Origin: CAVTJX01 sp963735175 | Lineage (GTDB): Bacteria > Electryoneota > RPQS01 | Direction: 5' to 3' | NCBI GenBank assembly: GCA_963735175.1 | Contig: CAVTJX010000019.1 | Location: 110,419-174,418 of the forward strand | DNA: 64,000 bases | Shown: positions 50,344-61,607 of the stretch, in pieces | How the letters are laid out: the number at the start of each line of letters is the position of its first letter | How positions within the stretch are numbered: the stretch's first letter is position 1 | Notes under the pieces: generated by a model | Seen by the model: only the letters and a program-made list of their open reading frames with translations | Databases searched by the model: none | Told to the model about the DNA's origin: nothing | Made by a program: the position numbers and the translations under genes

Positions 50344-52902
50344 CTACCGCGTGGACGTCACGAAATAATAAGCCGTGTTGCCGGGCAGCGGCGTGTCGGT
50401 GTAAGTCGTGTCGGCGGTGATGGCGATGAGATTCGCCTCGCTCGCTTCCACCGGATAAGACGCACTGCGATAGATCTTATAGCCGGTTGCGAATCCCGCC
50501 GGGCTCCAGCCAAGCGTCACGCCGGTCTCTTCGCCGAAGATCGTCAGGTCCGTCACCGCATCCGGCATCTGAATGTCCTTATTCAGCGAGACTGTGACAT
50601 TCAGGACGGGCGTCGTCGGGTCGTTGGAGGTGATCGCCAGCGTTCCCGTGCTGATGCCGGTCGGCAGCAGGCACGAGCGCAGCCGCGCCGTAACCACCGC
50701 AAAACCTCCAGCGGCCACGCTGCCCGAAGCCGGAATCAGTTCAATCATCGGCTGCGGATCGCACACGATGGCCAGGTTGTTCTGAATGTAAGCCTGGTTG
50801 TTGATCACCGTCAGGCCGCGCGTTTTCGCCGCGTTCTGGAAACCGATCGTCGCTTCGTTCAGCCGCAATGTGCCCATGTTGCCATACTGGTAGGTGATCT
50901 TCCCCGATGCCTGCAGAATCATCTGGAAATTGTAAACGCCGCCGCCGGAGTAGCTCTGCACGTTGCCGAAGGCGACCACGAGACTGTCGACGTTGTTCGA
51001 CCAGTAGCGGACGCTGGTCCCGCTACGCTGTGGACTCAAATCATCCCACCACGGCGCGACGATGTTTTCCGGAGCGCCGCCTGACGGCAGGAACGCGTTC
51101 GCATAAGACGACTGGGTGCTGGCGGTCGAGGTAAACGACAGCCAGCCGTTGGCTGAAAGCCGGAACGTCGTGAAATTCGAACCATAGTACGGGAAGCTGA
51201 AACCGATGTTATAAGGCCCAAGGTTCTGGTCGTCGCTGCCGAAGGCAACCGCCGATCCCAGCCCGCTGATGTCCTTCCACGCGTATACCGGCCCACCCGC
51301 TTGCAGGCTGTTGATAAACCGCCAGCCCGCGCCGGTCGCGCTGCCATAACCGCCGAAATTGGTCATCGCTTCTTCCGCCGACCAGTCCAGCTCGGCGTCG
51401 CCGTTGTTCTGAATCGTGAACGGCACGTCCCGCGTTTCGCACAGATCGATACTCTCGACCAGCGGTGACGGACTGACCGCGATGTCCGCCCGCGGAACGC
51501 TGCCCAGCGCCACGTTTAACACCGTCGGCGTCGCTCCCGCCACCGTTACACCGGAAAGCGTCTTCGTCGCGTAGCCCAGCGCGGAGAAAGTCAGCGTGTA
51601 GGTGCCGGGCCGCAGCATGCGATAGTATTCGCCGTGCAGCGCGCTGGAATAGGTGAGATAGACGTTCGTTCCCACCTGGATGTTGGCGCGGAGCGGCAAA
51701 CCCGTGACCGAGTCCGTCACCAGGCCGCGCACGCCATATTGCGCTTCCAGCCAGTAATTACGCATCGCCAGCCGGTTTTCCTGCCACAACGCTTCCAGCC
51801 GGCTGACCGCCGGATTCTTGGTGTTGTCGAGTTCAACCGTCACCTCACGGTCGCCCATCCACACGTAGTTCCAATCCTGCATGCCGCCATTGACATGATA
51901 CCAGTCCGCGCCATTCGTGATGCCGTGGGGCGTGAACTCGGTCGATGCCCACAGCCGGCTGTTGTACTGTGAATAGCGCAGGGACGCGTTGATAAACAGC
52001 GAGTCGTCCGGGCAAGCCGTATAGACACTCAAGCCGCTGGGATTGCCGTCCCAGGGGTAGTTGACACAGAGCGCGCCGCCGTGGAAATTTGCGGACAGCA
52101 CGAAATTGTGCGCCGCCGTCCACGCCATCACGAGACCGGTTTCAATCTCGCGGCCCGCGGCGGTGTTGACAGAGTCGATGAGGCGGTCGGGGAAGTCACG
52201 ATTGAGATCGACGCCATTGGCATTGCCGCGCTGCGGAACGGCCGCGCCGTCGGGATTCATCGACGGCAGGAACCACATCTCGTAGTTGTTCATCATCCAC
52301 GTCAGCGTCGTGTCGCCGCCGCCGTAGCCCGTTAACAATTCCTCAATGAAACGCAGGCAGTTTTCCTTGCCCACGGTTTCGTCACCGTGCATGTTGGCGA
52401 CGTACTTGACTTCAATTTCGGCCTCATCCGCCGCTACGTTGTCGGAGAGCTTGCAAACCCACAGGTTGCGGCTCAGACCGGACAGGCCGATACTTTCGTA
52501 ATGGAACAGCGTCGGGTACGTCGTCTGCCAGGTTGCAAACAGTGCCTGGATTTCGTCGTTGGTATGGTAGTCATCGAGTGGATTCGCGGTATGCCGGGTG
52601 CTCTCCCACAATTCGCGGCCATAGAGCACGGCTTCGTCGCGGATCCACTGAATCGAAAATCCGCGCGCCCGCAGTTCTGCAAAAGCTTCGGGCCGCAGAT
52701 AGACGTCAGCGGTGTTACCCTTCACGTGGTCGATAATGCCGCCCGCGTCCTCAATTGCCTTCAGATCCAGCTTGGACGTGAGTTCCACGGTGGCGAGTTT
52801 CGTGTCCCGCAGATCTTTATTGACCCCCGCGCCGGCTTCCGGAGCAGCAGGCAGCAGAGCCAATACGAATCCGATACAGACTATCCAATAACGTAGACTC
52901 AT
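50344..52902 (-). CDS. M14 zinc carboxypeptidase with beta-rich C-terminal modules, 852 aa
   Basis: The start has a GAGGA site and a signal peptide (MSLRYWIVCIGFVLALLPAA). An N-terminal prodomain is followed by the M14 domain: zinc ligands in ANMHGDETVGKE (His about 170, Glu about 173) and NFHGGALCVNYPW (His about 271), substrate-binding NGVDLNRDFPD, and the catalytic Glu in REVTVELDNTKN (about 355). A carboxypeptidase regulatory-like domain follows (GVRGLVTDSVTGLPLRANIQ), then a domain similar to the late part of the C25 protein at 53 kb (SNGWLSF-type sequence), and the Fn3-like tail (VTLGWSPAGFATGYKIYRSA ... YYFVTSTR). The reading frame is intact. Confidence 0.93.
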   Translation of the reverse strand: MSLRYWIVCIGFVLALLPAAPEAGAGVNKDLRDTKLATVELTSKLDLKAIEDAGGIIDHVKGNTADVYLRPEAFAELRARGFSIQWIRDEAVLYGRELWESTRHTANPLDDYHTNDEIQALFATWQTTYPTLFHYESIGLSGLSRNLWVCKLSDNVAADEAEIEVKYVANMHGDETVGKENCLRFIEELLTGYGGGDTTLTWMMNNYEMWFLPSMNPDGAAVPQRGNANGVDLNRDFPDRLIDSVNTAAGREIETGLVMAWTAAHNFVLSANFHGGALCVNYPWDGNPSGLSVYTACPDDSLFINASLRYSQYNSRLWASTEFTPHGITNGADWYHVNGGMQDWNYVWMGDREVTVELDNTKNPAVSRLEALWQENRLAMRNYWLEAQYGVRGLVTDSVTGLPLRANIQVGTNVYLTYSSALHGEYYRMLRPGTYTLTFSALGYATKTLSGVTVAGATPTVLNVALGSVPRADIAVSPSPLVESIDLCETRDVPFTIQNNGDAELDWSAEEAMTNFGGYGSATGAGWRFINSLQAGGPVYAWKDISGLGSAVAFGSDDQNLGPYNIGFSFPYYGSNFTTFRLSANGWLSFTSTASTQSSYANAFLPSGGAPENIVAPWWDDLSPQRSGTSVRYWSNNVDSLVVAFGNVQSYSGGGVYNFQMILQASGKITYQYGNMGTLRLNEATIGFQNAAKTRGLTVINNQAYIQNNLAIVCDPQPMIELIPASGSVAAGGFAVVTARLRSCLLPTGISTGTLAITSNDPTTPVLNVTVSLNKDIQMPDAVTDLTIFGEETGVTLGWSPAGFATGYKIYRSASYPVEASEANLIAITADTTYTDTPLPGNTAYYFVTSTR

Positions 52903-53349
52903 AGGAATCCTCAAAAACATCAAATGGGCTCGGCACAATATAATACCGTTTGCGGCAGTTTTGCCAGTATTTCTTATCGCGCGCGGGTCTTCCAGACCGC
53001 CCGGCACAGGCTCCGGAAGTGCATCGCAGTAGTGTGTTTGGAGAGGAAGCGTGCGTAAATTTCGTCAACCGGATGAAATCGACCCGTTGTTCGCGGAGGA
53101 ATCGCCTCTCCGGCTTGAATTATTGAACTTATAACCATTCGGGAAGATGCTATCACATGCTGTTTGACCTTGCATAAGCTCACTTTTGTTTGTAAACTAT
53201 AACTTGCAGCAATTGTGAATTTGCATCTGTAGTAAGTACTGAATACAATGTGAATTGCTTCACACGCGAGTCGACGTCGGCCTCCTTTCGCAGGAGGCCG
53301 GACGAAGCTCCCCCGCGCGAGGCGAACGATGAATCGTCTGGAGGATGGT
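52903..53349. other. Divergent intergenic region with a hairpin before the second C25 gene
   Basis: No credible gene is seen. A possible promoter is TTGCAT, a 17-nt spacer and TAAACT (about 53170-53200). A perfect 9-bp hairpin CGGCCTCCT/AGGAGGCCG with a TTCGC loop (53278-53300) lies about 50 bases before the start codon and holds an AGGAGG sequence in its stem. It has no T run. Confidence 0.45.
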
Positions 53350-56300
53350 ATGCGTCCATTGTTCCGTATTTTAACGTTATTTGCCGTCACGCTGTTAGCG
53401 CTTTCCGCCTGGGCAGCCACCCCCATTGCCGTACCCACTCAGCAGGAAGGGGTTCACCTCAGGAATGCCACTGATAGCGGTCTTTCACTTTCCCTCGGTC
53501 TACCGGCTGTAGAAAGTTTCGATGTGCAGACCGCGCGCGGTGCCTTCAGCCAAATCCAAATCGCCGGATTTGGGCGAAGCCTCCGCCTGGGTGAACCATC
53601 CCTGCCGATTTCGCGGCAGATCATCGCGGTCCCGCTCGGAGCCGAAGTGCGCGCCGAAGTCCTCGACTCCAAACGCACGGAAGTCAATTTGACCGATTAT
53701 GGTATCCGCTATCCTATCTTCCCGGCCCAGCCTTCGGTCGCCAAAAATCAGGATCCGGCGGACATCCCGTTCGAATACAAAACCACGGCCTATGCCACCC
53801 GCGGCTATGGCAACCAGCCGCTCGTGCGTGTCGAGGAACTGGGCATTCTCCACGGCCTGCGCCTGTGCGTCGTGGAGATCGCGCCGGTGCGCTACGACCC
53901 GTCCACGCAGAAGCTCGAACTCTACACCGATCTCGAGATCAATGTGGTCTTCACGGGCGGCGATCTTGCCGCCACGCGTGAGATGCGGGCGCGGACCTGG
54001 TCGCCGGTTTATGAATCCACCTACAGTTCCTTCGTGCTCAACTACCGGCGGATGGATTCGTCGCTCGATACGGACCTGACGCGCTACCCCATCAAGTACG
54101 TGATCGTGGCCGACCCGATGTTCACGGCGCAGCTTCAGCCATTTATCCAGTGGAAAACCAAGCAGGGTTACAAGGTAATTGTTGGCTACACGAATGACGC
54201 AGCGGTGGGTAACACCACAACCTCAATCAAGAATTACCTGCAAACGCTTTATAATGCCGGAACGACGGGCGATCCCGCGCCGTCGTTCGTGCTCATTGTC
54301 GGCGACGTGGCGCAGATCCCCGCGTATTACATTTCCGCCGAAGCGCATTACACCGATCTGACGTATATGCGCCTCAATGGCACGGACATCCTGCCCGACG
54401 TGTACTATGGCCGCTTCTCCGCCAATAATACCACGGAGCTGCAGCCGCAGATCGACAAGACACTCGAATACGAACGCTATGAAATGCCGAATCCGGCCTA
54501 CCTCGGCGAAGCGATCATGATTGCCGGTGCCGATGCCACCTGGGCTCCCGTACATGGTAACGGACAGATCAACTACGGCACAAATAACTATTTCAATGCC
54601 GCGCACGGCATTGCCTCGCATGCGCATCTCTATCCCGCGTCCGCCACGGATGATGCACTCGTCATCAGCGAGACCAGCGACGGAGCCGGTTACATCAATT
54701 ACACGGCGCATGGCAGCGAGACCTCGTGGGCCGACCCCACGTTTTCCGTCTCCGATGTGAATGGCCTGACGAACAACCACAAGTACGGCACGGTGGTCGG
54801 CAACTGTTGCGTGACCAGCTCGTATAATGTCACCACCTGTTTTGCCGAGTCTTGGTTGCGGGCGGCGAACAAGGGCGCCGTAGGCTACATCGGCGCCAGC
54901 GACAACTCGTACTGGGATGAGGATTATTGGTGGGGCGTGGGTTACCGCAACCCGGTGGTAGTCAATCCCACTTACGATGCCACGCGGCCCGGCGCTTACG
55001 ACGGCATGTTCCACGATCACAGCGAGACCTTCCCCAATTGGTATACGACCCAGGGTTCATTTGTCACGGCGGGGAACCTCGCGGTCGTGCAATCGGGTAG
55101 CGGCAGTGCGACCTATTACTGGGAAATGTACTGTCTGATGGGCGATCCGTCGCTCTGCACTTTTTTTGGCGTGCCGACGGCCAATACCGTTAGCTATCCG
55201 GCGACGATCAACATCGGCGTGGGTACGTTGGTGGTTACGGCCAATCCGTATTCCTACGTCGGTCTGAGCATGAATGGCGTATTGGCGGCGGGTGCCCTCG
55301 TGGATGCCACGGGCTCGCTCACGCTGACCTTCACGCCGTTCGCAACGCCCGGCACAGCGGATATCGTGATTATGCGGCAGAACCGGGTGCCGGTGATCTC
55401 GACGATTCAGGTGATTGCCGCCAGCGGCCCGTACGTCATCACAACCAATACCGTCATCACGGATCCGCTGGGCAACAACAACGGCCTCGCCGACTTCGGC
55501 GAATCGGTCTACCTGACGATTTCCGAGCAGAACGTGGGCACGGTGGTGGCCAATGCCGTCAATGTTTCGCTGGCCGAGAGCGATGCCTATCTGACGCTCG
55601 ACGACGCCACGGAAAGCTATGGCAACATCGCCGTCAATCAGACCGTGGCGATTTCCCAAGGCTTCCGCGCCACCCTCGCGGCCAACGTCCCTGACGGACG
55701 CGTCATCCCGCTTTCCCTGACGGCCACGGACAACGCCGCGCACACCTGGACCGGTACGGTCAACCTCACGGCCCACGCGCCAAACGTGACGGTCGGCACG
55801 GTGGTGGTCCACGATCCCACCGGCAATAACAACGGCCGCCTCGATCCGGGTGAAAGCGCGACTCTCGACGTGAACCTGACCAACAACGGCTCAGCTCCCG
55901 TGGCGAACATTGCCGCGTTGTTGTCCTCGATGCGATGCCTTTATTACGATCACCGACAGCAGCGGCAGCCTGGCCTCGCTGGCGGCGGGCGCGACAGGTA
56001 TCGTGACGTTCGCCATTACCGTCAGCGGCTCCACGCCGGTCGGACATAGCGCGCCGTTCACCGTGGGCCTGACCGCCACCAATTATTCGACCAGCGGCGC
56101 GTTTGCGCTGACCGTCGGTCTCGTCCTCGAAGATTTCGAAACCAACAACTTCAGCCGCTTCCCGTGGACGCAGGCCGGAACGCTGCCGTGGACGATCACC
56201 AACAGCACCCCGCAAGAAGGTGTTTACTGCGCCAAATCCGGCGCGATTACGCACAGCCAAACCAGCGACCTGTCGGTCACGCTGAATGTCTCAACCGCGG

Positions 56301-57758
56301 GCAACGTCAGCTTCTATTACAAGGTCTCCTCGGAGTCGACCTACGACTACCTGCGCTTCTTCATCGACGGCGTGCAGCAGAACCAGTGGTCGGGTGAGGT
56401 CGCGTGGACGCAGGCCAGCTTCGCGGTTACAACTGGCAGCCACATTTTCCTCTGGCGCTATTACAAGGACGGGTCGGAAAACGTCGGCAGCGATTGCGCC
56501 TGGATCGACTACATCATCTTCCCAGCGATTGCCCCGCCGCAGTATCCCGACATCGCGCTTAGTCCCTTGTCTTTCGATGTGGGCCTCGCGCCCGAAGCGT
56601 CCACCACGCGCACCCTGACGGTCAACAACATCGGCGATGCGAATCTGACCTTTACCGCGACGACTAGCACCAACAGCACGCGCCGCGCTATGGCTGCCCG
56701 ACGAAACGCGTGATCTGTCGTTCTCCAAGGATCAGATTGATCCGCGCCACGGCTACAATTCGCTCGACACCCAGGGTGGTCCGGATGTCTTCGGCTATCG
56801 CTGGATGGACAGCAATGAATCCGGCGGCCCGGTTTACAATTGGGTGGAAATCGCCGGCATCGGCACGCGGCTGAACACCATCGGCGATGATGAGCAATTT
56901 GCCGTCACGCTGCCGTGGAGTTTCCCCTTCTACGGTTCGAGCTACACCGACGCCAAAATCAGCTCGAACGGCAACATCCACTTCAGCGCGGATACGCTGG
57001 ACTACGGCAACCGCGCGATCCCCAGCGGTCGCTTGCCCAATGCCATGCTCGCCGGATTCTCCGACGACCTCAGTCCGCAGAATGGCGCGGGTATCTATTA
57101 CTACAACGATGTGGCTAACAACCGCTTCATCGTGCAGTATGACAGCATCCCGCATTATGGCACGACGACCGTCGGCGTCTACACCTTCGAGATGATTCTC
57201 TACAGCAACGGCCTCATCGTCTTCCAGTACCAGTCCCTGAGCGGCGCGGTCAACAACTGCACGGTGGGAATCGAGAATGGCACCGGTCTCGACGGCTTGC
57301 AGGTGGTCTACAATGCGGCCTATCTGACGGCGCCCCTCGCGATCCGCTTCTCGGCCGTCCAGCCGTGGCTGCGAATTGCTCCGGCGGGCGGTACGGTGAC
57401 GCCGGCGGGTTCGACTCCGCTTACGGTCACCTTCGACGCCGCCGGTTTAGCCGCGAACACCTACACCGGGCAAATCACCATCACGTCCAACGATCCGGAC
57501 GAAAGCCCGCTGACGCTGCCGGTGACCCTGAGCGTAGGTTCGCCGACCGCGGTAACCGACCTCGTGGTCTACGATGTGGGCGATGATATTCTCCTGCAAT
57601 GGACGCCCACCAACGCCACGTCCTACAAAATCTACGCGTCCCCCGACGGCGTCACCTTCACCGACACCGGCATCGTGACGACCGATCCGACCTACACCTT
57701 CGTCAACGAATCCGTCACCTACGGCCGCCGCTTCTACCTCGTGACGACGCAGTGGTAA
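53350..57758 (+). CDS. C25 (gingipain-like) cysteine peptidase, about 1,470 aa (two indels)
   Basis: I chose the second of two in-frame ATGs because it follows CTGGAGG and begins the signal peptide (MRPLFRILTLFAVTLLALSA). After a propeptide-like region the C25 domain has KYVIVADPMFTAQLQPFIQW, FVLIVGDVAQIPAYYI, the catalytic His in NYTAHGSETSWADP (about 453) and the Cys in VVGNCCVTSSYNV (about 485-486). Repeated Ig/CARDB-like domains follow (DPLGNNNGLADFGESVYLTI and DPTGNNNGRLDPGESATLDV). Two single-base shifts, near 55930 and 56690, interrupt them. The end resembles the M14 protein's C-terminal modules and closes with the Fn3-like tail (ILLQWTPTNATSYKIYASPD ... FYLVTTQW). Confidence 0.88.
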
Positions 57759-57792
57759 GCTGACGCGCGGATCATCGCACTTGCACCGCACC

Positions 57793-57820
57793 GGGGCCGT
57801 CCCAGAACATGGGCGGCCCC
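57793..57820 (+). terminator. Terminator after the second C25 gene
   Basis: GGGGCCG(T)CCC pairs with GGGCGGCCCC around an AGAACAT loop, with one bulged T, then GTTTG. The T run is weak. Confidence 0.55.
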
Positions 57821-57893
57821 GTTTGTGAATGACAAATTGGGTTGACATTCCGGCATGTGCAACATTTATACACATTTCAACGATGGCCGCCCC

Positions 57894-57921
57894 TTGACGA
57901 ACTTGCGAATTCTGCTATCTT
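57894..57921 (+). promoter_or_regulatory. Promoter upstream of leader copy 1
   Basis: TTGACG, a 16-nt spacer and TATCTT. The same -10 hexamer and spacer length occur before leader copy 2. The 117-nt leader begins 29 bases after the -10. Confidence 0.6.
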
Positions 57922-57950
57922 AAGTTCACAACCTGAGCACCGGCTTCCAC

Positions 57951-58067
57951 GGGGAGGACTGGCCGTGGCTGTAACGCATCGTCATTCGCAGCAGTTGTCA
58001 TCATCCAGCATTCTATGCAGGCCTTGTCGTGCTATCGGCAGGGCTTTTTCTGTACCCGGAGGTCTAT
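57951..58067 (+). promoter_or_regulatory. 117-nt leader element, copy 1 (putative attenuator/riboregulator)
   Basis: The element starts GGGGAGGACTGGCCG, has possible nested pairings (CTGG with CCAG, GCTG with CAGC), then a hairpin AGGCCTTGTCG/CGGCAGGGCTT (58019-58046) running into five T, and ends CCCGGAGGTCTAT, which supplies the Shine-Dalgarno of the gene starting at 58073. It is about 91% identical to 61487-61603 with no gaps (10 differences). Hairpin differences keep pairing (G-U or U-G here where copy 2 has G-C, U-A or C-G). An RNA-level control element is inferred. It matches no riboswitch class I recognise. Confidence 0.65.
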
Positions 58068-58072
58068 TGATT

Positions 58073-59222
58073 ATGAATCGTCTGATCAGAGTCTTGCTTC
58101 TCGTCATCCTTGCCTCGCCCAGCTTGGCCCAGTGGTCGGAGCCGGTGCCGATGGAACCGCAGTTCGGCGTCGGCGTCCGCTCGGCCTGGCTCAGCAACGA
58201 CAATCTGCGGCTCTATCTGACCGGCGGCCTTAGCACGCTGGCGGTGGTTGCGCGTGACAGCGTCGGTGCCCCGTGGGGTCCGCTGCAGATCCTGCCGCCG
58301 CACATCAACGCCACCGGCACCCAGAACTCGGTCTGCGAAAGCCCGTCCGGCGACACGCTCTACTTTACCAGTGACAGCGACCAGCGGCCGGGCGAGGAAG
58401 GCTACGGTTGGCTGGATGTCTATTACTGCGTCCGCACGGACACGGGCTGGGGGCCGGCCGTCAACTGTGGCGACAGCGTCAACGGCCCCGGTCAGGAGTG
58501 GTCGGTCAACATCAGCCGCGACGGCTCGCTCCTGCTATTGTCTTCTCACGGGTCCAATGGCGAGTATCATTCACACAAGTTATGGTTCTGTCACAAGCAT
58601 GCCGATGGGACGTGGGGGCAACCTGTCCTTTTCGGTGATTCGCTGGTGACGTGGGATGATGAGGGAGAGCCCGAGTTTATCTCCCGACAATAGTCGCCTG
58701 TTCTTCTATCGAGGGTCGAGTTTTGCCGCAGATATGTTGGCAAGCCATCTTATTGATGGCATCTAAAGCCGCGGGGTACCACTCCCGCCACCAGTCAACG
58801 ATACAGTCGCCGAAGATATGAATTGCCTACTCGCGAGCGATGGACGAACACTGTGGTTCCGCAGCAATCGCTCCGGGGTAGAACAAATCTATACTTCCAT
58901 CGATACATCAGTAATCGCCAGCACGACACGGCACTCCTCGTTCCCGAGTGGCGGCACCATCGAGGGTTCGCTGCGGATCCTTCCCGCGGGCAACGGGAGA
59001 CTCTCCTTGACTTTGCCGGTTGCGGTCACAAGAGTCTCGAATCCGGTGACGATTTTCGACTTACTGGGCCGGACGGTAGTGCAACAGTTTATCCCATTTG
59101 TTTCACAGGGTGGCCCACCCATTGGCCTGTTGCTCTTGGGCGACCTGCCCGCCGGTGTCTATTTCATCTCGGTCCAGCTCCGCAACCAAACTCTGGTCGC
59201 AAAATATCTGGCGCTAAAGTAA
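58073..59222 (+). pseudogene. Secreted beta-propeller-like (PD40) protein with Por type A tail, broken
   Basis: The signal peptide is MNRLIRVLLLVILASPSLAQ. Propeller-blade motifs follow: ESPSGDTLYFTSDSDQRPGE, SVNISRDGSLLLLSSHGSNG, then after a frame change SPDNSRLFFYRGSSFAAD and LLASDGRTLWFRSNRSGVEQ. The end is a Por sorting domain (VTIFDLLGRTVVQQF, DLPAGVYFISVQLRNQTLVA). One indel near 58677 and an in-frame TAA at 58764-58766 interrupt it. The two defects are of different kinds, so either the sequence is poor here or the gene is decaying. Without them it would be about 382 residues. Its translation start is set by the conserved leader's Shine-Dalgarno. Confidence 0.7.
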
Positions 59223-59241
59223 CTTCTCTAAGGAGGCTGTC

Positions 59242-61435
59242 ATGAAAGGCCGTCTGCTGCTTTTGCTTGCGCTTCTTTTCACAGCGAAATTCTGCTTGCC
59301 TCAGACGCCGCCGATTCCACTCTATGAATGTGATGAAGATACGTCGACGACACGGGATGCGATTCCGCACGTGGGGACGGTCAAAGTACTCTGGATAATG
59401 TGCGCACCAGACAGTGGGGCGTTGCTCCCGCTTGACAGCCTGTCCATTGATCGAACAAATTGGTGCCATAACGGCCGCAGAGTGCGCGTGATGTATCCTT
59501 CTACGTATTCAATACCCTCGTGGGCGGATACGCTCCTTGATTCAACGAAGGGTAGAAGCTTATCAATGTACTACAAAGACCAATCAAACAATCTTTTCCG
59601 GATTTACGGCGATGTCCTGGGTCAAAATGAAGCGACAATTTTCCGCTCTGATCCCGACACTTCAGTTCGGCCAACGCAGCCTTATGTTGGGTGTGGAAAC
59701 TACGGCGGTTTCGCTTTCTTTAAAAACATCATGGAAAAAGTGGATGCCGTCTATAACCTTGCGGACTACGATGTGAACGGTGATGGAATCGTGGATGAGG
59801 TGTTTTTCCACATTTATGGCCTTGCAGAGGATGGACAGCTCCAAGGGACCGGTGGCGTTAACGGCATCGCCGGGCAATATGTTTCTCTGACAGACACCAC
59901 GCCTTCCGGGGTTCACATTCGCGTTACAGATGGATTAACGATCTGGAGCCCATCGCCGGAAGCGTATATCCACCAATACGGGTGGAGTCAAGCAAATGCC
60001 GATGCAGAGACCTATTGGCAGGCGCATGACATTGCCGCCCACGAATTCGGACATGATTTAGGGTTGTCACATACCGCTTACCTTGGCAACTATGACCCGA
60101 TGGAGAAAGGAGCTTTTATCAATCCGTTGACAGGAATTGCCGGTCCCACCTCGCCTTATAACGTTATCTCGCGGATCCTCTTGGGATGGGTTACTGCGCA
60201 GAGGATTGACCAGCCGCTGATTTATTACGCTTTACCGGATAATCTTTCATCAGCGCTATGCTTGCAGCTTCCCAGCGCCACGAACTCCGTGCCAAATTCG
60301 GATCAGTGTTTAATAGCCATGGCATCTACACGCGAAAAGCTCTGGGAACAAAACTGGCCTGACAATGGCGTCATGATCTATCACATCAATCCTTCGAGCA
60401 CGGGTGGCAATGGCTGCAAACGTATCGACCCCGAACTCTCCAGCGGTTTGTTTGATTGGGAGTACCACTGGGAAATGACCAATCCGGACTGGGGCTGCCG
60501 TGTGGATAACGGAGACACATGTTTCATTCCCACTTATTCAAATACGCTTACCGAAAATTCAGTTAGCGGACTTGATTCGTTTGACAATACCTTCAGGCAC
60601 GTTCAGGGTGATTGGCCAGAAGGAATGTTTGCTGAGGGACATTGGGGGACACGCGGGAACTATTTTTCGGTCGGTGATTCCATCAGCTTCGGTACCAACC
60701 CGAACTCCAACATCCATTTCCCCGAACAGTCGATAAATCAGAAGCCGGGCCACAATGGTCCATCTGAATGTGACTGGGGTCGATCCTTTTAGCGGGACCT
60801 GCACCTTGAATGCCTGGAGCCGTCATTGGTCAGGTACAATTACAACATCCGCGAACTGGCTAGACAGTATTGTCGTGGACGGCAATGTCACATTCGCCGC
60901 TGGCGACACCTTGACAATCCAGCCAGGCACGAAGATCCACGTGCAGCCGGGATCTGAAATCCGTTTCAACGGTCAGATCCATGCTGTGGGCACCGCGCAA
61001 AATCCGATCGTCTTCGATTGCGCCACGCCGAATCAGATGTGGGAAGGGCTGACCATCCAAAACTCCAATTCCCAAAACAAGCTGGAGCACGTCATCGTGC
61101 GCCACGCGCAACACGGCGTCAAGGTTGTCAGTGGCTACGCCGCGCTGAATCATGTCACCACCGATACCTGCGGCACCGGCGTGTTCTACCTGGCGAGCAA
61201 CGCTTCGGCTTCGGCCCTGACTCTGAGCTGCAACGATATCCACAACAACGGCGGCTCCGGCCTGACACTGTTCCCCTCGACCTACGCGCAGGTGCACGAC
61301 ATCGTTGAAAACAACATGACTCTGGTGGACTCCTCGCCAATCACACCGGCGACGACTTACCTCTCTCCAGTTTGCATCGCAAATACTATTAGAAAGATAT
61401 TGTTGAGACCCCCCCATTCATCGCCGTCTACTTGA
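59242..61435 (+). CDS. M6-type metalloprotease fused to a beta-helix domain (one indel, truncated end)
   Basis: The gene starts 19 bases after its neighbour with a signal peptide (MKGRLLLLLALLFTAKFCLP). The metalloprotease domain resembles the M6/immune-inhibitor-A group: DYDVNGDGIVDEVFFHIYG, then the zinc motif in AAHEFGHDLGLSHTAYLGNY (HExxHxxGxxH near 267-277), followed by DPMEKG. One indel near 60770 separates GHNGPS from VHLNVTGVDPFSGTCTLNAW. A beta-helix-like region comes next (VDGNVTFAAGDTLTIQPGTK, NKLEHVIVRHAQHGVKVVSG). The frame ends abruptly in non-homologous residues encoded by the 39-nt repeat at 61366, so the usual sorting tail is missing. It is probably a truncated secreted protease. 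Confidence 0.82.
61366..61404 (+). repeat. 39-nt direct repeat, copy 1
   Basis: TCCAGTTTGCATCGCAAATA... recurs at 63962-64000 with two mismatches. Both copies lie at the end of a truncated secreted-protein gene. Copy 1 precedes promoter and leader copy 2 by less than 85 bases. Confidence 0.75.
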
Positions 61436-61459
61436 TTCTTTTAGAATACCGTTTATCTT
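61432..61459 (+). promoter_or_regulatory. Promoter upstream of leader copy 2
   Basis: TTGATT, a 16-nt spacer and TATCTT. The spacer and -10 equal those before copy 1, and the leader begins 27 bases after the -10. Confidence 0.6.
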
Positions 61460-61486
61460 GAATGCCATACCACTTGGCTGAATTCC

Positions 61487-61603
61487 GGGGAGGACTGGCC
61501 GTGGCTGAAACGCATCGTCATTCGCAGCAGTTGTCATCATCCAGCACTCTACACAGGCCTTGCCGTGCCCTCGGCAAGGCCTTTTCTGTACCCAGAGGTC
61601 TAT
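61487..61603 (+). promoter_or_regulatory. 117-nt leader element, copy 2 (putative attenuator/riboregulator)
   Basis: The order is the same as in copy 1. The hairpin here is perfect, AGGCCTTGCCG/CGGCAAGGCCT (61555-61582), followed by TTTT. It ends CCCAGAGGTCTAT, which supplies the ribosome-binding site of the gene starting at 61608. ACAG before the hairpin can pair with CTGT after the T run, a possible alternative fold. Confidence 0.65.
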
Positions 61604-61607
61604 AACA

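Noticed and set aside
53278..53300. Third copy of the 117-nt leader before the second C25 gene
   Set aside because: The hairpin sequence, loop and flanks differ, there is no T run, and the GGGGAGGACTGG start of the leader is absent.
57982..58203. Conserved minus-strand peptide (ALPxARQGLxRxLDDDNCC) translated from both leader copies
   Set aside because: The frame lacks a start near the conserved part, and conservation is better explained by the plus-strand hairpin, promoter and Shine-Dalgarno.
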